This document shows, piece by piece, positions 11,301 through 21,291 of a DNA stretch of 57,845 nt (its first letter is position 1; each line of letters begins with the position of its first letter). This DNA comes from Brachionus koreanus (lineage: Eukaryota; Rotifera; Eurotatoria; Ploima; Brachionidae): assembly GCA_016987375.1 (NCBI GenBank), contig PJRA01000011.1, positions 1,435,253-1,493,097 of the forward strand, in the 5' to 3' direction. The position numbers and the translations under genes are program-made. Below the pieces are notes generated by a model, which was not told the origin of the DNA, made no database searches, and saw only the letters and a program-made list of their open reading frames with translations.

Positions 11301-14300
11301 GGAACAAGAGATGCCGTACCGCTGTGATGCATGCGGCTTTAGGACCTCGTTCTATGCGGACGCTATTTACCACATTAAAAAAGAACATACAAACACTCTA
11401 CGGCATTTTTGTCCCTATTGTCTCAAAAGTCTTGTTTTACCCTTCAATAAAAAACTTGGTCATGTACAATGTAACATTTTCTATTCACATTTAATAACTC
11501 ACTTTAACAAACATGAAAATGATCAAATTATTCCCTCTAAATGTAAACACTGCACTAAATGCATCCTGCACATACGACACATGAAAGAACACATGATGTT
11601 TGATCATAATTCAATTATTATCAATGAAGACAAAAGCTCTGATGAGGATAATAAAGAAGATTATGACGAAAAAATTGAGCTAGATTTAATAAGCGCAGAA
11701 AAAGATTTGAATAAGCGATTCTTAAACAAAACTGGAAAAGTATCCGAATCCGATCCAAAATCTAGTGCTCAATTGAACTTACGCAAAAGAAAGCGCACTT
11801 TAAACGAGACTAGAAATGAGTCCGAAAACGAGGTGTCCGAAGAAGATTTTGTCAAGTTGGACGAACTAGAAAATGAAGTAAAATTAGACGATACTCTTAA
11901 AGATAAAATAAAAGCTGAGAGTAGAATAAAGGCTAAAAAAAAAACCAGTGAATATTCCAATTTGATTAAAAAGGCACAGAGCCTTAAAATAGCTAAGAAT
12001 GATTTGTCCGAAGCAAAGTCAGATGAATTGAAAGAAGAACCCAACAGTCCTCTAGTTGAAGAGCCTGCTGTCTATAAAAAAAAGCAAAAAGCTCTTAAGC
12101 AAACAAATGTACGTCCCAATATGCAAAGAAGGCGATTTAGATCGACAAATTTAATTTTAGATAAACAAATTTCTGAAAAAGATTCGCCAAATAGTCAAAA
12201 TTTAAATGCTTTAATCTATGGCAGTTTAAAATTTAGCTGCGCTAAGACTCAATTCAAATGCATTGAATGCGGCGATAGTGATCTAAAATCTCATTACAGG
12301 TATTTACATTTTGATTCTTTACAATGAAAAGAGAAGATTTAATTTAAAAAAATTAAGTACTATTTTTATTTTGAAGATTTTAAAAAATTCTATTAAAAAA
12401 AATTTGAGAAATAAATCTAACTGTTATCAAAAATTATTATAAAAATGTGTGAAATAAGATTTAAGTCTGTTAAACCTTTAGTGGTAACAAAATCTAAATT
12501 ATAAAGTCGAGGCTGGCTCTCGAGTTTTGATTTTTGGCACCTTTGCAAAATTTTTATGATAAAAAAAATAGTGTTGTTTTACATTAAAAAGTAAATTAAA
12601 TTATATCGATTATTATAACGATTTTTTGACTTATTTAATTCTAAAACCGTTTAATATTTCAATTTGATATTTATCTTGATTTCTGATTAAAATTTTTTAA
12701 CTAAATCTTTTACTATAAAAATGAAATACTTTATTTTATTTAGCGTCTAATTTTGATAATTCAACAAACAATAAAAAAGGTTTACCTAGGCCTAATATAT
12801 TTTATTTTTGTAATCTGTGCATTTTATTTTTATTCAAAAATTAATAAAATTAATAATCAAGATATCGAGAATGAAAAAAAGACTTCATAAAATGGAATAA
12901 GTGATTTGATCAAAAAAAGAAGGCTATGAAAATGTAAAGGATCTTCTAGATTCCGTAATTAAGCTTTTTGAAAGTAAAAAAAAAGGGAAAAAGAATTAAG
13001 AGGATTATAAGAAAATTTAAATAAAAAGTTTCTTTTTAATTTTTATTTTATTTTAGCTTGTGCGAATTCGCATATTCATATATTTAATTATAATTAATTT
13101 TTAAAATATTTAATAATAATAATAATAAAAATAATAAGCTACGGCAAGCAGGCTTGCGAAGATGTTTTACTAGGGAAACAGCTATGGTTTATATAAGTGT
13201 GAGAGAGTTACGGCTAAGACAAATTCAGGATAATTTAAATACGATTAATTCTATAAAAATTTAACTGCTATTGCTTTTATTTGATTGAGAGAATTTCTTC
13301 TTATTGTGCTTGTATGCTTCGTATCTATTTTTGAATTGATTGACTGTAAAAACTTCGATTACTTCCCGGGGTAGCCCATTCCATTCGTTCACGACTCTGT
13401 TTGTAAAGAAGTTAATTTTTTGCAAGCAGTGGTTAGAGGATTGGCCAGAGATTCTTCTCAAGTGCCCTCTGATTCCCTGAGCAGGCCCAGTTTGAGACAG
13501 TGAGTTACATGTTCACAGGAGGTACTGTCCAACTAATCTGATTTAATCCTTTGCTGAGTTTAAAGAATTGGATCATGTCGCCTCTTATACGACGCTCTTG
13601 GAGCGTATCTAGGCACAGGACAGCAAGTGGGTCTTCGCAGGGCCAATTTCTAATTCTTGGTACTAGTTTTGTAGCTCTTCTTTGGACCTTCTCGATGGCG
13701 CTTGTATCTTTCTTACTGGGATTTGCCCAGACAACTGATGCATATTCGAGATGAGGTCTTACGTATGCGCAGTATAGAGTCTTGAAGGTCTCAGTCGTCC
13801 AGAACTTGAACGTTCTTCTTAATTGACCGAGTACTGCAGTAGCTTTGTTAATCTGAATTTTTAAATGAGTCGAGAACTTCAGGTTACGAGAAAGCGTAAC
13901 ACCTAGGTCTTTCTCTTCCTCAACAAAGCACAGTCGTCTTCTATCACAAGAACCACCCATATACAGCTCGGTATTTATCGATTGACTTCTACCAGATCTT
14001 GTGAACTTGGGGTCTTGTCCAATATGTGATCACTTGATCACAAAAAATGTGATCTTTTTAATAATGCTGGTTTTGTGAACAATACTGATCACCAAATCGA
14101 TGATCACACAATATGTGATCAAAAAAATAAAAATTGGAATTAAGGAAAAAACTTTTGTGATCAATATTTTTATTTATGTGATCAATGTTTTTATTTTTGT
14201 GATCAAAGTTTCATTTAAAGTTTTATAAAAAAAATTTTTTGATTACACAATATGTGATCAAATTTATCTTTATTTTATATATTATATATTGATCATTAAA

Positions 14301-17300
14301 ATATAAACTTTTCTTGGTAAAAAGCTAAGATTGGCTTAGTAATCTTACTGCAAAAAATTTGGTAGAGTAATGAGTTTAAAGGAAAGAAAAAGATCTACCA
14401 ATGCCAAGAATATCATTATTTCATGGCGATGTAGTTCTTGTGGAACATTTAAATCAATCTTTGAAGCCTGTTTTTTTTCATTGTTTAAAAAGCCGATCGT
14501 GTAATTTTGGCTGTTATTCGATCTTGGGCTGCCGAGTTGACTGTTTTAAAGACAGTTGATTCAATTTTTTTCCTTAATCGATTTGGATCAGTCTTGTTCA
14601 TAAAACATTTTTTTAGTTAAGTTTGAATTTTATTCAAGCGTGATCAGTAATACATTTTTAGTGATCAGTATTAAAATTATCGTGATCAATCATTTAATCA
14701 CATATTGTGTGATAATCGATTTGGTGATCAGTCTTGTTCACAAAACCAGCATTATTAAAAAGATCACTTTTTTTGTGATCAAGTGATCACATATTGGACA
14801 AGACCCATTTTTTTTTAACCATATCTTAAATCAAAAACATTATAAAATGATTATATTTTATAATATAAAATAATTTTATTTTCATTGAAAAAAAAGTATA
14901 AATAAGATTCAAATAAAAGGATCAAAAAATTCATCCGGTCTTTGAGTGTTAAAAGGTATTAAAAAAGAACTAATAATGATAAAAATGAAAAAAAAATATA
15001 TTTTTATTTTTTAAATTAATCGAAAACGGTTTTTTGTTTAGCCATTAGACCCAAGATTTCATTCTCAATTGAACCTAAGCTGTTCAAAAGTCATAAAGTA
15101 CAATATTAAATGTAATTAATACTAATTTTTTTTCGAAAAAAAAAATTCAAGTCAAGTTAAAATACCAAGTCAGTGACTTGACTTTGAAAAGACTTTAAAA
15201 TGACTTTTTTTTTGTATTTTGCTCAAGTCTGGTTTTTTCTTGATTTACAGCTAATTGATTATCATTTTCAAAATAATCTTGAAAAGAAACGTCCGTTCGA
15301 ATAAATCGAAATTGTTGAAAATGTTTCCATTATTTTTTCTATTTCCACTTTGTCTTCATCTTCGTTTTCTTTACTCGAAATTGGTATCAATAGATCTTTG
15401 ATTTTGAAACCTGCCTTTTAAAAACAGTTTTCAATCGATGTACATTAAAAAATTTTCCAGGCTTGTGTAACTATTTTAATGCAATCCTACAAGTCGATTT
15501 CTTTTTCTAATTAGAAAGCACCCATACTGTCGATTTTTGCAATTCTATTTTGCATCATAAATTTACGGTAATCTTGAAATATTATAAAAAATTAAGAAAC
15601 CAAAATTTCACATATGTTTTTTAATATTTTCGTAATAAACGAATACAATTTCATTGAAAATTGTCAAAAAATAATTCGTTATAACTGTACTTTACTGTAT
15701 GAGGAAAAAAATTATATAGAAATTTATTTTAAAATTGTGATGCGAGATCATATGATGTGACAAGTTAATTTACGGCACTGTACCAATCCTTTTTCAAATT
15801 ATAGAAAATAAGGTTTTGAAATGTAAAAAATATCTTTAAATCTCTTCTAAAAATCAATTGAATTGCTCATTTGAATTTTTCGGAAAAATTTGAAAAATGA
15901 AATTAAATCATTTACTTTGATACCTATTAATTTGCATTTGAAGTGATTTAAATAATTTATTGTTAATTTTTATAATTATCATATCAATGTTTAAAAAGAT
16001 AATGAAAATTTCATTAAAATTTGAAAATTTTATTTTTTTAATTTACCTTTAAAAGTATTTTTATGTCTAAAATAAAATTTTGAAAATGAAAAAAAGTCTG
16101 TTATTTAAGTTGAAATTTAAATCAAGATTTTTAATAGGATAATATAGTTCTTTCATAATAAGAACTGGTTTATTGATCCGTCTTCGAAGAAAAAATTAAG
16201 AATTCAAGTATTTTCTATGTCTAATGAAATATTTTTCTTAATTACAAAAATTTTCTTCATCTTTTCATGTATTTTTTAAGCATATTAAAATACCTAATAA
16301 AATCTTTTAATCTTTTAAATTTTTATTTAATTTTTGTTTTAAGTTAATGAAAAGTAGATCAAAGCTAGGGTTTTTAAGTGTCATTTAATACACTCTCATC
16401 ATCTTCTATTGATTCGCTATCTTCATAAGCCATATTTCGTATCTCTTCTATTTTATTCAAGTAATCATTATCCAAAATTTCCAAATTGATCCGCAAAAAT
16501 TTAGTTAAGTTATCAAAATTTTTTGAATTTTTCAAAACATCAATTCTTTTTCTTTCCAAAAGCAAACTATAAATAATATTAAAGATTATTTGCAAAATAA
16601 GTAAAATACAAATGATCAATATTATTTTTATAATTAAATCAGTGTATTTATCAAGTTCTTTTGAATAATTTCTTGTTTCAGTTTTTGACTTTATCCTCAA
16701 ATTATACTGAATTACTCGTTTATTATTTAAGTAGCAATCAAATCTTCCACTGTCTGAATACTTTAATTTTTTGAATACCAACTGATTGAACTCATTTAAA
16801 GCACTATGTTCTATAAGATCATCATTTTTAGTCCATTTTATCTCAATATCAATTCCATTCGTATATTCTAAACAACTAATAACAAGTTTCTGACTTTTAA
16901 ATCCTTTAATGTCCACAATTGGTACTTTTAAAATTTGAGATATGTCAATATTCTGAAATTTTTTCTTTACAATTTTTTCTTCATTTTTTTTGTTGAACAT
17001 TCTTTCAATCTTTAAAATATAAATTAGATTAAATTAAATATTTAAAACAAAATTAAAAAAAAATACTTCATTTTTTAACAATTCATTTTTATTCAAGCAG
17101 TTTATGGTACAATTTTGATATTTGATATAATCTTTGAGCTGATATTCCGTCAAATATTTAAAAGATAAAAATGAATGATGTATGCTTAAATAGCATGACC
17201 AACCATTTTTTCCAAAAATCTGACTTAGACGCATTAATAGAGAATTATTAATATTTTCAGTCACATTTCTCACTCGCACTAGACAATTTCCTCTTTGAGA

Positions 17301-18455
17301 CTTAAGACCTAATTTTTTTTCACTTTCACAGCTACCACTACACTGAGTCCAATCACTCCATTCATAGAAGATCTCTAAATATTTGTCCATAAAAGTACTA
17401 GGCTCAGTTTCTGAATTTTTATCAAGTGAATTCTGATTATTTAATGTAGAAGAATATACTCTCTTAAATGATTGAAATTCTGTAATGAGATATTCAAGTC
17501 TAAAAATTCTATCATTTTTGAGCAAGTCTTTGATGAAATTATTCAATGATTCAGAATTATTTTGAAAGTTTTCAAAAAATTTGCTTTGAATGCAAAAATA
17601 AATGCCAGAATCTTGGATTTCAAAATTTTTAATCAAAAAAAAATCTCTATTAGTCTTTATTCGATTATAAAAAGTATTGTTATTTAGAAATACAATATTA
17701 ACAGCATATTTGAACCAGAAAATTTGATACTTTTTCCCTTTTCTTTTGCATTTTAAGACAATATTGTCTCCAATTTGAGCATTAACTGTCAAAATAGAAG
17801 CGTTCAACTGTATTTTTTTATTTTCTAGTTGATCTAGTCGAGAAAAATCTTCAACAGGCTCAAAAAGTTTGAATTCTGAAGTGACTGTTGTTTTTAAATT
17901 ATCTGCATTTAATATGTTAAAACTTTTAAGTAAAAAAAAATTGATTAAAATATAAATTATTCGCTCCATATTTCGAATTGATCTTAATAGATTCTAATTT
18001 ATCTTAAAATAGATCCAAATTAATTAATTTTACTCTAATTTATGCTTTTTAGGACAGAATATGAATGTCATCAGTGTAAGTACAATACAAGCTGTTCAAG
18101 AGCATTCGAGTTTCATTTGCATGGTCATTTAGTTAGAAAAAGAATTGCGTTGTGGAATAAATCTCAAAAAATTCCACTCGAAGAATACAACTGTCCATGT
18201 GGGTTTCAGTTGAATTCGAAAAAAGACAACAAATCTAATTCAAACACGGGAAATAGAGTAGCTGAACATTTAATTAATTGTGAGTATAAATATTGTCATT
18301 ATAAGTCGGAAAATGATGTAAATGAAGATGTGTATATGAAAAAAACGACTATCGAAAATTTAGGCAATTTTCAAACCATTACCAGTCAAGAAAAACTAAA
18401 TAAAAGTGATGAAATTATTTTGGATAGTTCGAATGATGACATCACTGAATTATAA
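8340..18455 (+). CDS. THAP-domain plus POGZ/ZNF280-like zinc-finger protein
   Basis: Probable nuclear DNA-binding regulator, about 1,057 aa from exons 8340-9821, 11011-12299 and 18053-18455. Exon 1 has a THAP domain (C31, C36, C91, H94, W66, then AVPSLF) after an unusually long 30-residue lead, followed by a basic, low-complexity linker. Exon 2 opens exactly on a C2H2 finger (CNIC, 12 residues, HICSH) and carries about six fingers. Their spacing and words (EMPYRCDACGFRTS, CPYCLKS) match vertebrate POGZ and ZNF280. Exon 3 completes the pair ending in CKYNTSCSRAFEFHLHGH, again POGZ-like. Joins are AAG|GTAAAT to GTTAG|TGT (phase 0) and ACAG|GTATTT to TTTTAG|GACA (phase 2). An in-frame stop precedes the ATG. 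The motif KA(V/L)KxT occurs four times in exon 1 and once in exon 2, which supports a single gene. If unspliced, exon 1 ends at 9878. Confidence 0.8.
9879..10096. mobile_element. piggyBac-like MITE flanked by TTAA
   Basis: This 218-bp element has perfect 15-bp terminal inverted repeats (CACTAGAAGCACCAA). It is flanked on both sides by TTAA (9875-9878 and 10097-10100), the hallmark target duplication of piggyBac transposons. CACTAGAA resembles the CCCTAGAA end known from piggyBac. A subterminal palindrome with 11-bp arms (CAAACGAGTCA / TGACTCGTTTG) sits at 10060-10084. It has no coding capacity. A second copy's left end lies at 47741. Confidence 0.8.
10485..10537. repeat. Strong short hairpin in intron 1
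   Basis: Two 24-nt arms (10485-10508 and 10514-10537) are reverse complements with one mismatch, separated by the 5-nt loop AATAG. Part of the arm (AATAGCCAATCT) recurs directly at about 10556-10567. It could fold as a short intronic RNA hairpin or be a palindromic transposon relic. Confidence 0.7.
13108..14008 (-). mobile_element. Decayed LINE, reverse-transcriptase C-terminus and 3' end
   Basis: The minus strand encodes the C-terminal part of a CR1/L2/Jockey-type reverse transcriptase. Recognisable words are EEKDLGVTLS, AYVRPHLEYASVVWANP and IEKVQRRATKLVP (13505-13960). After a frame break comes VVNEWNGLP (13261-13461), the usual end of these proteins. A 3' UTR and an (AAT)n tail at 13110-13138 mark the true 3' end. 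The copy stops exactly where the Merlin-type element begins, so it is 5' truncated and inactive. Confidence 0.85.
14010..14806. mobile_element. Merlin-type (IS1595/ISXO2-like) DNA transposon relic
   Basis: The ends are inverted repeats of about 110 bp starting GGGTCTTGTCC, rich in the palindromes TGATCA and GTGATCAC. Inside, plus-strand 14401-14600 encodes WRCSSCGTFKSIFEACFF followed by LFKKPIV and stops. This matches the N-terminal zinc-ribbon region of ISXO2-like transposases, the family of eukaryotic Merlin elements (WRC..C...S...GSFF...). The first 40 bp resemble the end of the element at 30498. No clear target duplication is seen. It is inactive. Confidence 0.7.
15148..15232. repeat. AAGTC-rich short repeat
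   Basis: Dense AAGTC/GACTT words, including CCAAGTCAGTGACTTGACTT, and ending TGCTCAAGTCTGG. It belongs with the similar patches at 8075-8130, 34432-34486 and 54134-54215. Confidence 0.4.
15290..15600 (-). pseudogene. pogo/Tigger-like DDE transposase C-terminal relic
   Basis: Minus-strand translation with several stops gives IVTQAWKIF, then TSIENCF and KAGF, then an acidic stretch (KENEDEDKVEIEKIMETF). The order (helix ending QAW, then T-I-x-N-C-F, then KAGF) is the C-terminal end of pogo/Tigger (DDE_1) transposases. At least three in-frame stops mark it as dead. No flanking inverted repeats were found. Confidence 0.6.
16374..17969 (-). CDS. Ig-TSP1-Ig single-pass membrane protein, FAM187-like; nested gene
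   Basis: About 512 aa from exons 17067-17969 and 16374-17009, joined across a 57-nt intron (GAA|GTATTT to TTTAAAG|ATT, phase 0). Order: signal peptide (about 1-22); first Ig domain (LKC, W, DSGIYFC); a thrombospondin type-1-like segment (YEWSDWTQCSGSCES); a second Ig domain (VISCLEY, IKWTKND, YSDSGRFDCY); a transmembrane helix (LIIKIILIICILLILQIIF); and an acidic cytoplasmic tail. This resembles vertebrate FAM187, whose cellular role is poorly known. The gene lies wholly within intron 2 of the THAP/zinc-finger gene on the opposite strand. Domain reading is firm; the FAM187 link is from remembered architecture only. Confidence 0.75.
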
Positions 18456-18589
18456 AATAAAATAAATAAATATTTGTTTAAATTTTTTTAAAATTTTTAA
18501 TTTTTTTTTTACTACAAATGAAATTATTAACAAAAATAAAATTTTAAATTTATTGCAATTTATATCTATATTTGCTGCTTAAAAAAATA

Positions 18590-18880
18590 CTCTCAAATCC
18601 ATTTTTTTCCTCTGACGCCCCTGTAGCATATTTGTTAAAATCTGGATATTGAATGATCAGAATTTTTATCCCAAGCATGCATTATTTTACTTTTGTCATC
18701 AATATTTTAATCAGTGGCTCAACTTTAAGCTGTTTCAATATTACGTTGTAATAAAAATTTATATCATAAGTAATTTTTATATCACTAGCAAATATTTATT
18801 TATCATTTAATAGTGATTCGGATACATTGTTCATCAGAATTACATAAAGAAGAAGCCCAAAGACGAATTCTTTTGTAGAA
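18590..18880 (-). mobile_element. LINE relic with reverse-transcriptase catalytic region
   Basis: Minus-strand translation gives SVFGLLLYVILMNNVSESL, then IFASDIKITYDI. This matches the LINE pattern QGSVLGPLLF...IND followed by the F/YADD catalytic box, here altered to FASD. Stops interrupt the frame, so it is inactive. It starts about 130 bp beyond the 3' end of the THAP/zinc-finger gene. Confidence 0.6.
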
Positions 18881-18929
18881 TCATCATAAATTTAAATTAG
18901 AAAAATAAAAATTTAATTTTTCATGTTTC

Positions 18930-19575
18930 ATGTAATTGTGAAATTGAAATACAAATCGAACAAAATTTTTTTTCTTTTTTGCTAAATTAAAAGATAAAAA
19001 AAAATTCAAAAATTTCCTTCAACAAAGTGTAACATACTTTGTGTTTTTTTTTTTTACAAAATTTCAATTTATCTAAAAAGGAAGAATATTTGTTTGATTT
19101 AAATATGAATAAACTATCAGAAGATGTAGTTTATTCCCGGAAATTTGAAAATTTATTTTAATGCAAAAGTTAGCAACTCTAGTTCTTCCATGCTTTACAC
19201 TAATCAAAACTTTAATACTTCAAGTTCAAAATATAGTTTATTCGGACTTAACAATTGGGGATAGTGAGTTTGTGTCTGATTATATTGAAGAAAAGTGAAA
19301 GAGAATGAAATGAAAAAGTTTTTAAATTCCATATGGGATCGGATTTTTATCTAAAATTTTATTTATTATTATAGTTTATATAAAGACTGTCGAGAGTGAG
19401 CTTCTTCAGTCAACTTTTGAAAACTTTGTTTTCTTTTATATAAATAAGTCAAATTATTAATAAATTTAAACTGTATTGATGTTTTATTTTTTGTCCTTTT
19501 TTTGCATAAGAAAAAATATTTTATGTAAAAAAGGTGCAAAAAAATATGCTGCACTTTTTTTTGGATTTTTTTTAA
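18930..19575. repeat. Dispersed repeat, shares segments with 25905-26170
   Basis: Shared segments in the same order include TTGTGAAATT..AATACAAA, GTGTAACATACTTTGT, TATTGATGT, TTTTTTGCA.AAGAAAA and AAAAAATATG.TGCA. The two copies are diverged and differ in spacing. The start resembles the TTTTGTGAAATTTAGTACAA repeats at 46372 and 57721. Confidence 0.5.
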
Positions 19576-19624
19576 TTTTTATTAAATAAGAGATTTAATA
19601 ATATCTTTTGGCTTAAGTTATTTA

Positions 19625-20160
19625 AACAAAACTATTCCCTATTCTAAAACCGATAAATTTCTAGGTCTGTACTTTGATAGAAATCTTTGCTTTTATGAAC
19701 AAATATAAAAAGGAAAGGCTAAATGCATGAATAGACTCAATATAAAAAAAAAAATTTTGTCTTCAGAAAATTGGAAGCTCAGTCATAATAAACAAACTAG
19801 TCTTTACATGGCACTTTTCGGCTCATTTCTAGATTGTAATTTTCCATTTTTTAACTCGTTTTCTGAATCAGGTTTACAAAAGTAACAAGTTATTCAAAAT
19901 ACTGCTGTAAGACACATTCTAAAACTTGATCTCAAAACCTACTCTCAGTCATTATTCTATGAAGCAGAAAATAAACTAAATATTAGTAAAATTGATCACT
20001 GATTAAGCAATCTTTTAGAAATTTCCTTCGTAATGCCTTAGATTATACAGTTCTATTGTCTTATAGGCTCGTACCAAAGAGGATTCGATTCAAGATTTGT
20101 CACGAATCCTACTCCTAGCTACTACTTAATTATACAAAAATTTTCTGACTCTTAAAATCA
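19625..20160 (+). mobile_element. LINE relic, reverse-transcriptase C-terminus
   Basis: Plus-strand translation with frame breaks gives KFLGLYFDRNLCFYEQI, then LYMALFGSFLDCNFPFF and QNTAVRHILKLDLKTYSQS. This is the C-terminal region of Jockey-type reverse transcriptases. Multiple stops make it a pseudogene. Confidence 0.65.
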
Positions 20161-20221
20161 TTTTATAATATCTTATTTATTTATTTTCACAACACCTTTA
20201 ATAGCCTTACTATTTATTTTA

Positions 20222-20316
20222 ATTAAATTAAAGTTTAAGTCCCATGAAAAAATTGAAATAAGAATAATGGACAGTTAAATATCCATTTTACAATTAAGTA
20301 AAAAATTGTAAAATGT
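20222..20316 (+). repeat. Dispersed repeat, copy 2 (inverse of 7450-7555)
   Basis: Begins TTAATTAAATTAAAGTTTAA and continues through GTCCCATG to AAGTAAAAAATTGTAAAATG. It matches the minus strand of 7450-7555 with few mismatches. It follows the LINE relic by about 60 bp and may be that element's 3' UTR. Confidence 0.6.
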
Positions 20317-20609
20317 ATTTTATTACTATAAAATTCATTAATTATTATTTTTGCTTCTCTTAATAAAAAAATTTCTCATTTATTAAATAAACAAATCTTA
20401 TCCAAAATTTAAAATATTTTTAATTTTTACTTTTATTTTTATATTCTTTTCTTATTCAGAGGCTTATACTCGAACAGAAAAACAAAAAAAAAATGTTAAG
20501 ATTTTTTTGAAATCTATTTTAAAAAAAAACATGATTAAATTTAATAAACGTATAATAACACTTGTTTTAAAAGCTCGATTTCAAGAGAATATATTGTAAT
20601 CATTCAAAA

Positions 20610-21160
20610 ATGTCCAAAATAGAGTATGTTGGAAGAGCAGGTCGTTTCATTGGAAAATCACTGCCACAAATTTGTCTAAAGCTAAAAAATTTTGGTATCG
20701 GCCGCATGTTTATTCGAGACACATACAAAAGATATCCTGGTAATTGATTTTTAATTTTAAAGATGCTCTTAAATAAGATTTCAAATTAGAGGTAACCTAT
20801 TATGTATTGACTGAATTTCAGGCTGACATGTCCGATGAGTATCTAAGACGTGGAATCTTTAAAGCTGATGTTGTTTTCAGAGGCGGTCATTACGGTAATA
20901 TGGAAATACCAGGCCATAAAGAAGACTTCCAGCTTGTACCTAAAGAAGAAGAAAATTTTTTCTTGGATAGAACTTTACCGGTAGGCAAAAAGTGGCGAGA
21001 ACCAACCAAAGTTTCTAAGTTTGTCGACCTACCTCCATTGCTAAAAGAAATGCTTATACAAGAAGCTAAAGAAAAAAATATTCAATTCGATGTAAAAGAA
21101 TTTAAATTGCCATTTAGTGTTAAAACAAATGATACATTTTCTCATGCAATTTATGAATAA
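20610..21160 (+). CDS. MRPS34: Mitochondrial small ribosomal subunit protein mS34 (MRPS34)
   Basis: Structural protein of the mitochondrial small ribosomal subunit. It has 166 aa from exons 20610-20739 and 20790-21160, split by a 50-nt intron (CCTG|GTAATT to ATTAG|AGG, phase 1). Exon 1 begins MSKIEYVGRAGRFIGKSL and has LKNFGIGRMFIRDTYKRYP, matching insect mRpS34. Exon 2 has VVFRGGHYG, then DFQLVPKEEE and LPPLLKEMLIQEAKEKN, matching the human LVPK.EE and PPLLRAMI segments. It is somewhat shorter than human MRPS34 (218 aa). TTC27 starts 131 bp downstream on the same strand. Confidence 0.9.
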
Positions 21161-21291
21161 TATGTAAAATAAACCAAAATAGTCTCTTAATATAGAATAA
21201 AGATATTTTTTTCTAGAAATAAAGGAAATCAATCTCCTTACTCAATTAAACAAAATTATTTTAAAAATTTTTAATTTTTCAAATTAGCAAA

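Larger units (their letters stand above)
12300..18052 (+). other. Intron 2 of the THAP/zinc-finger gene (5.8 kb)
   Basis: Begins GTATTT and ends TGCTTTTTAG. It holds a LINE relic, a Merlin-type element, a pogo/Tigger transposase relic and a complete gene on the opposite strand, each annotated separately. The remaining parts (12300-13107, 14807-15140, 15600-16373) show only AT-rich sequence. Confidence 0.7.
18456..20609. other. Intergenic, repeat-rich
   Basis: Lies between the THAP/zinc-finger gene and MRPS34. It contains a minus-strand LINE relic (18590-18880), a dispersed repeat (18930-19575), a plus-strand LINE relic (19625-20160) and a second repeat (20222-20316). No other gene is seen. 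Confidence 0.6.

Noticed and set aside
11769..12044. Antisense open frame within the zinc-finger exon
   Set aside because: A shadow of the acidic, Ser/Lys-rich coding strand (hydrophobic, Ser/Leu-rich product).
8340..12327. Treating the THAP frame (8340-9878) and zinc-finger frame (11026-12327) as two genes
   Set aside because: Exon 2 has no good ATG, opens exactly on a finger after an acceptor, and joins in phase to AAG|GTAAAT at 9821; both parts share the KALKQT motif.
13100..13140. Independent microsatellite
   Set aside because: The (AAT)n run sits at the 3' end of the minus-strand LINE and is best read as its tail.
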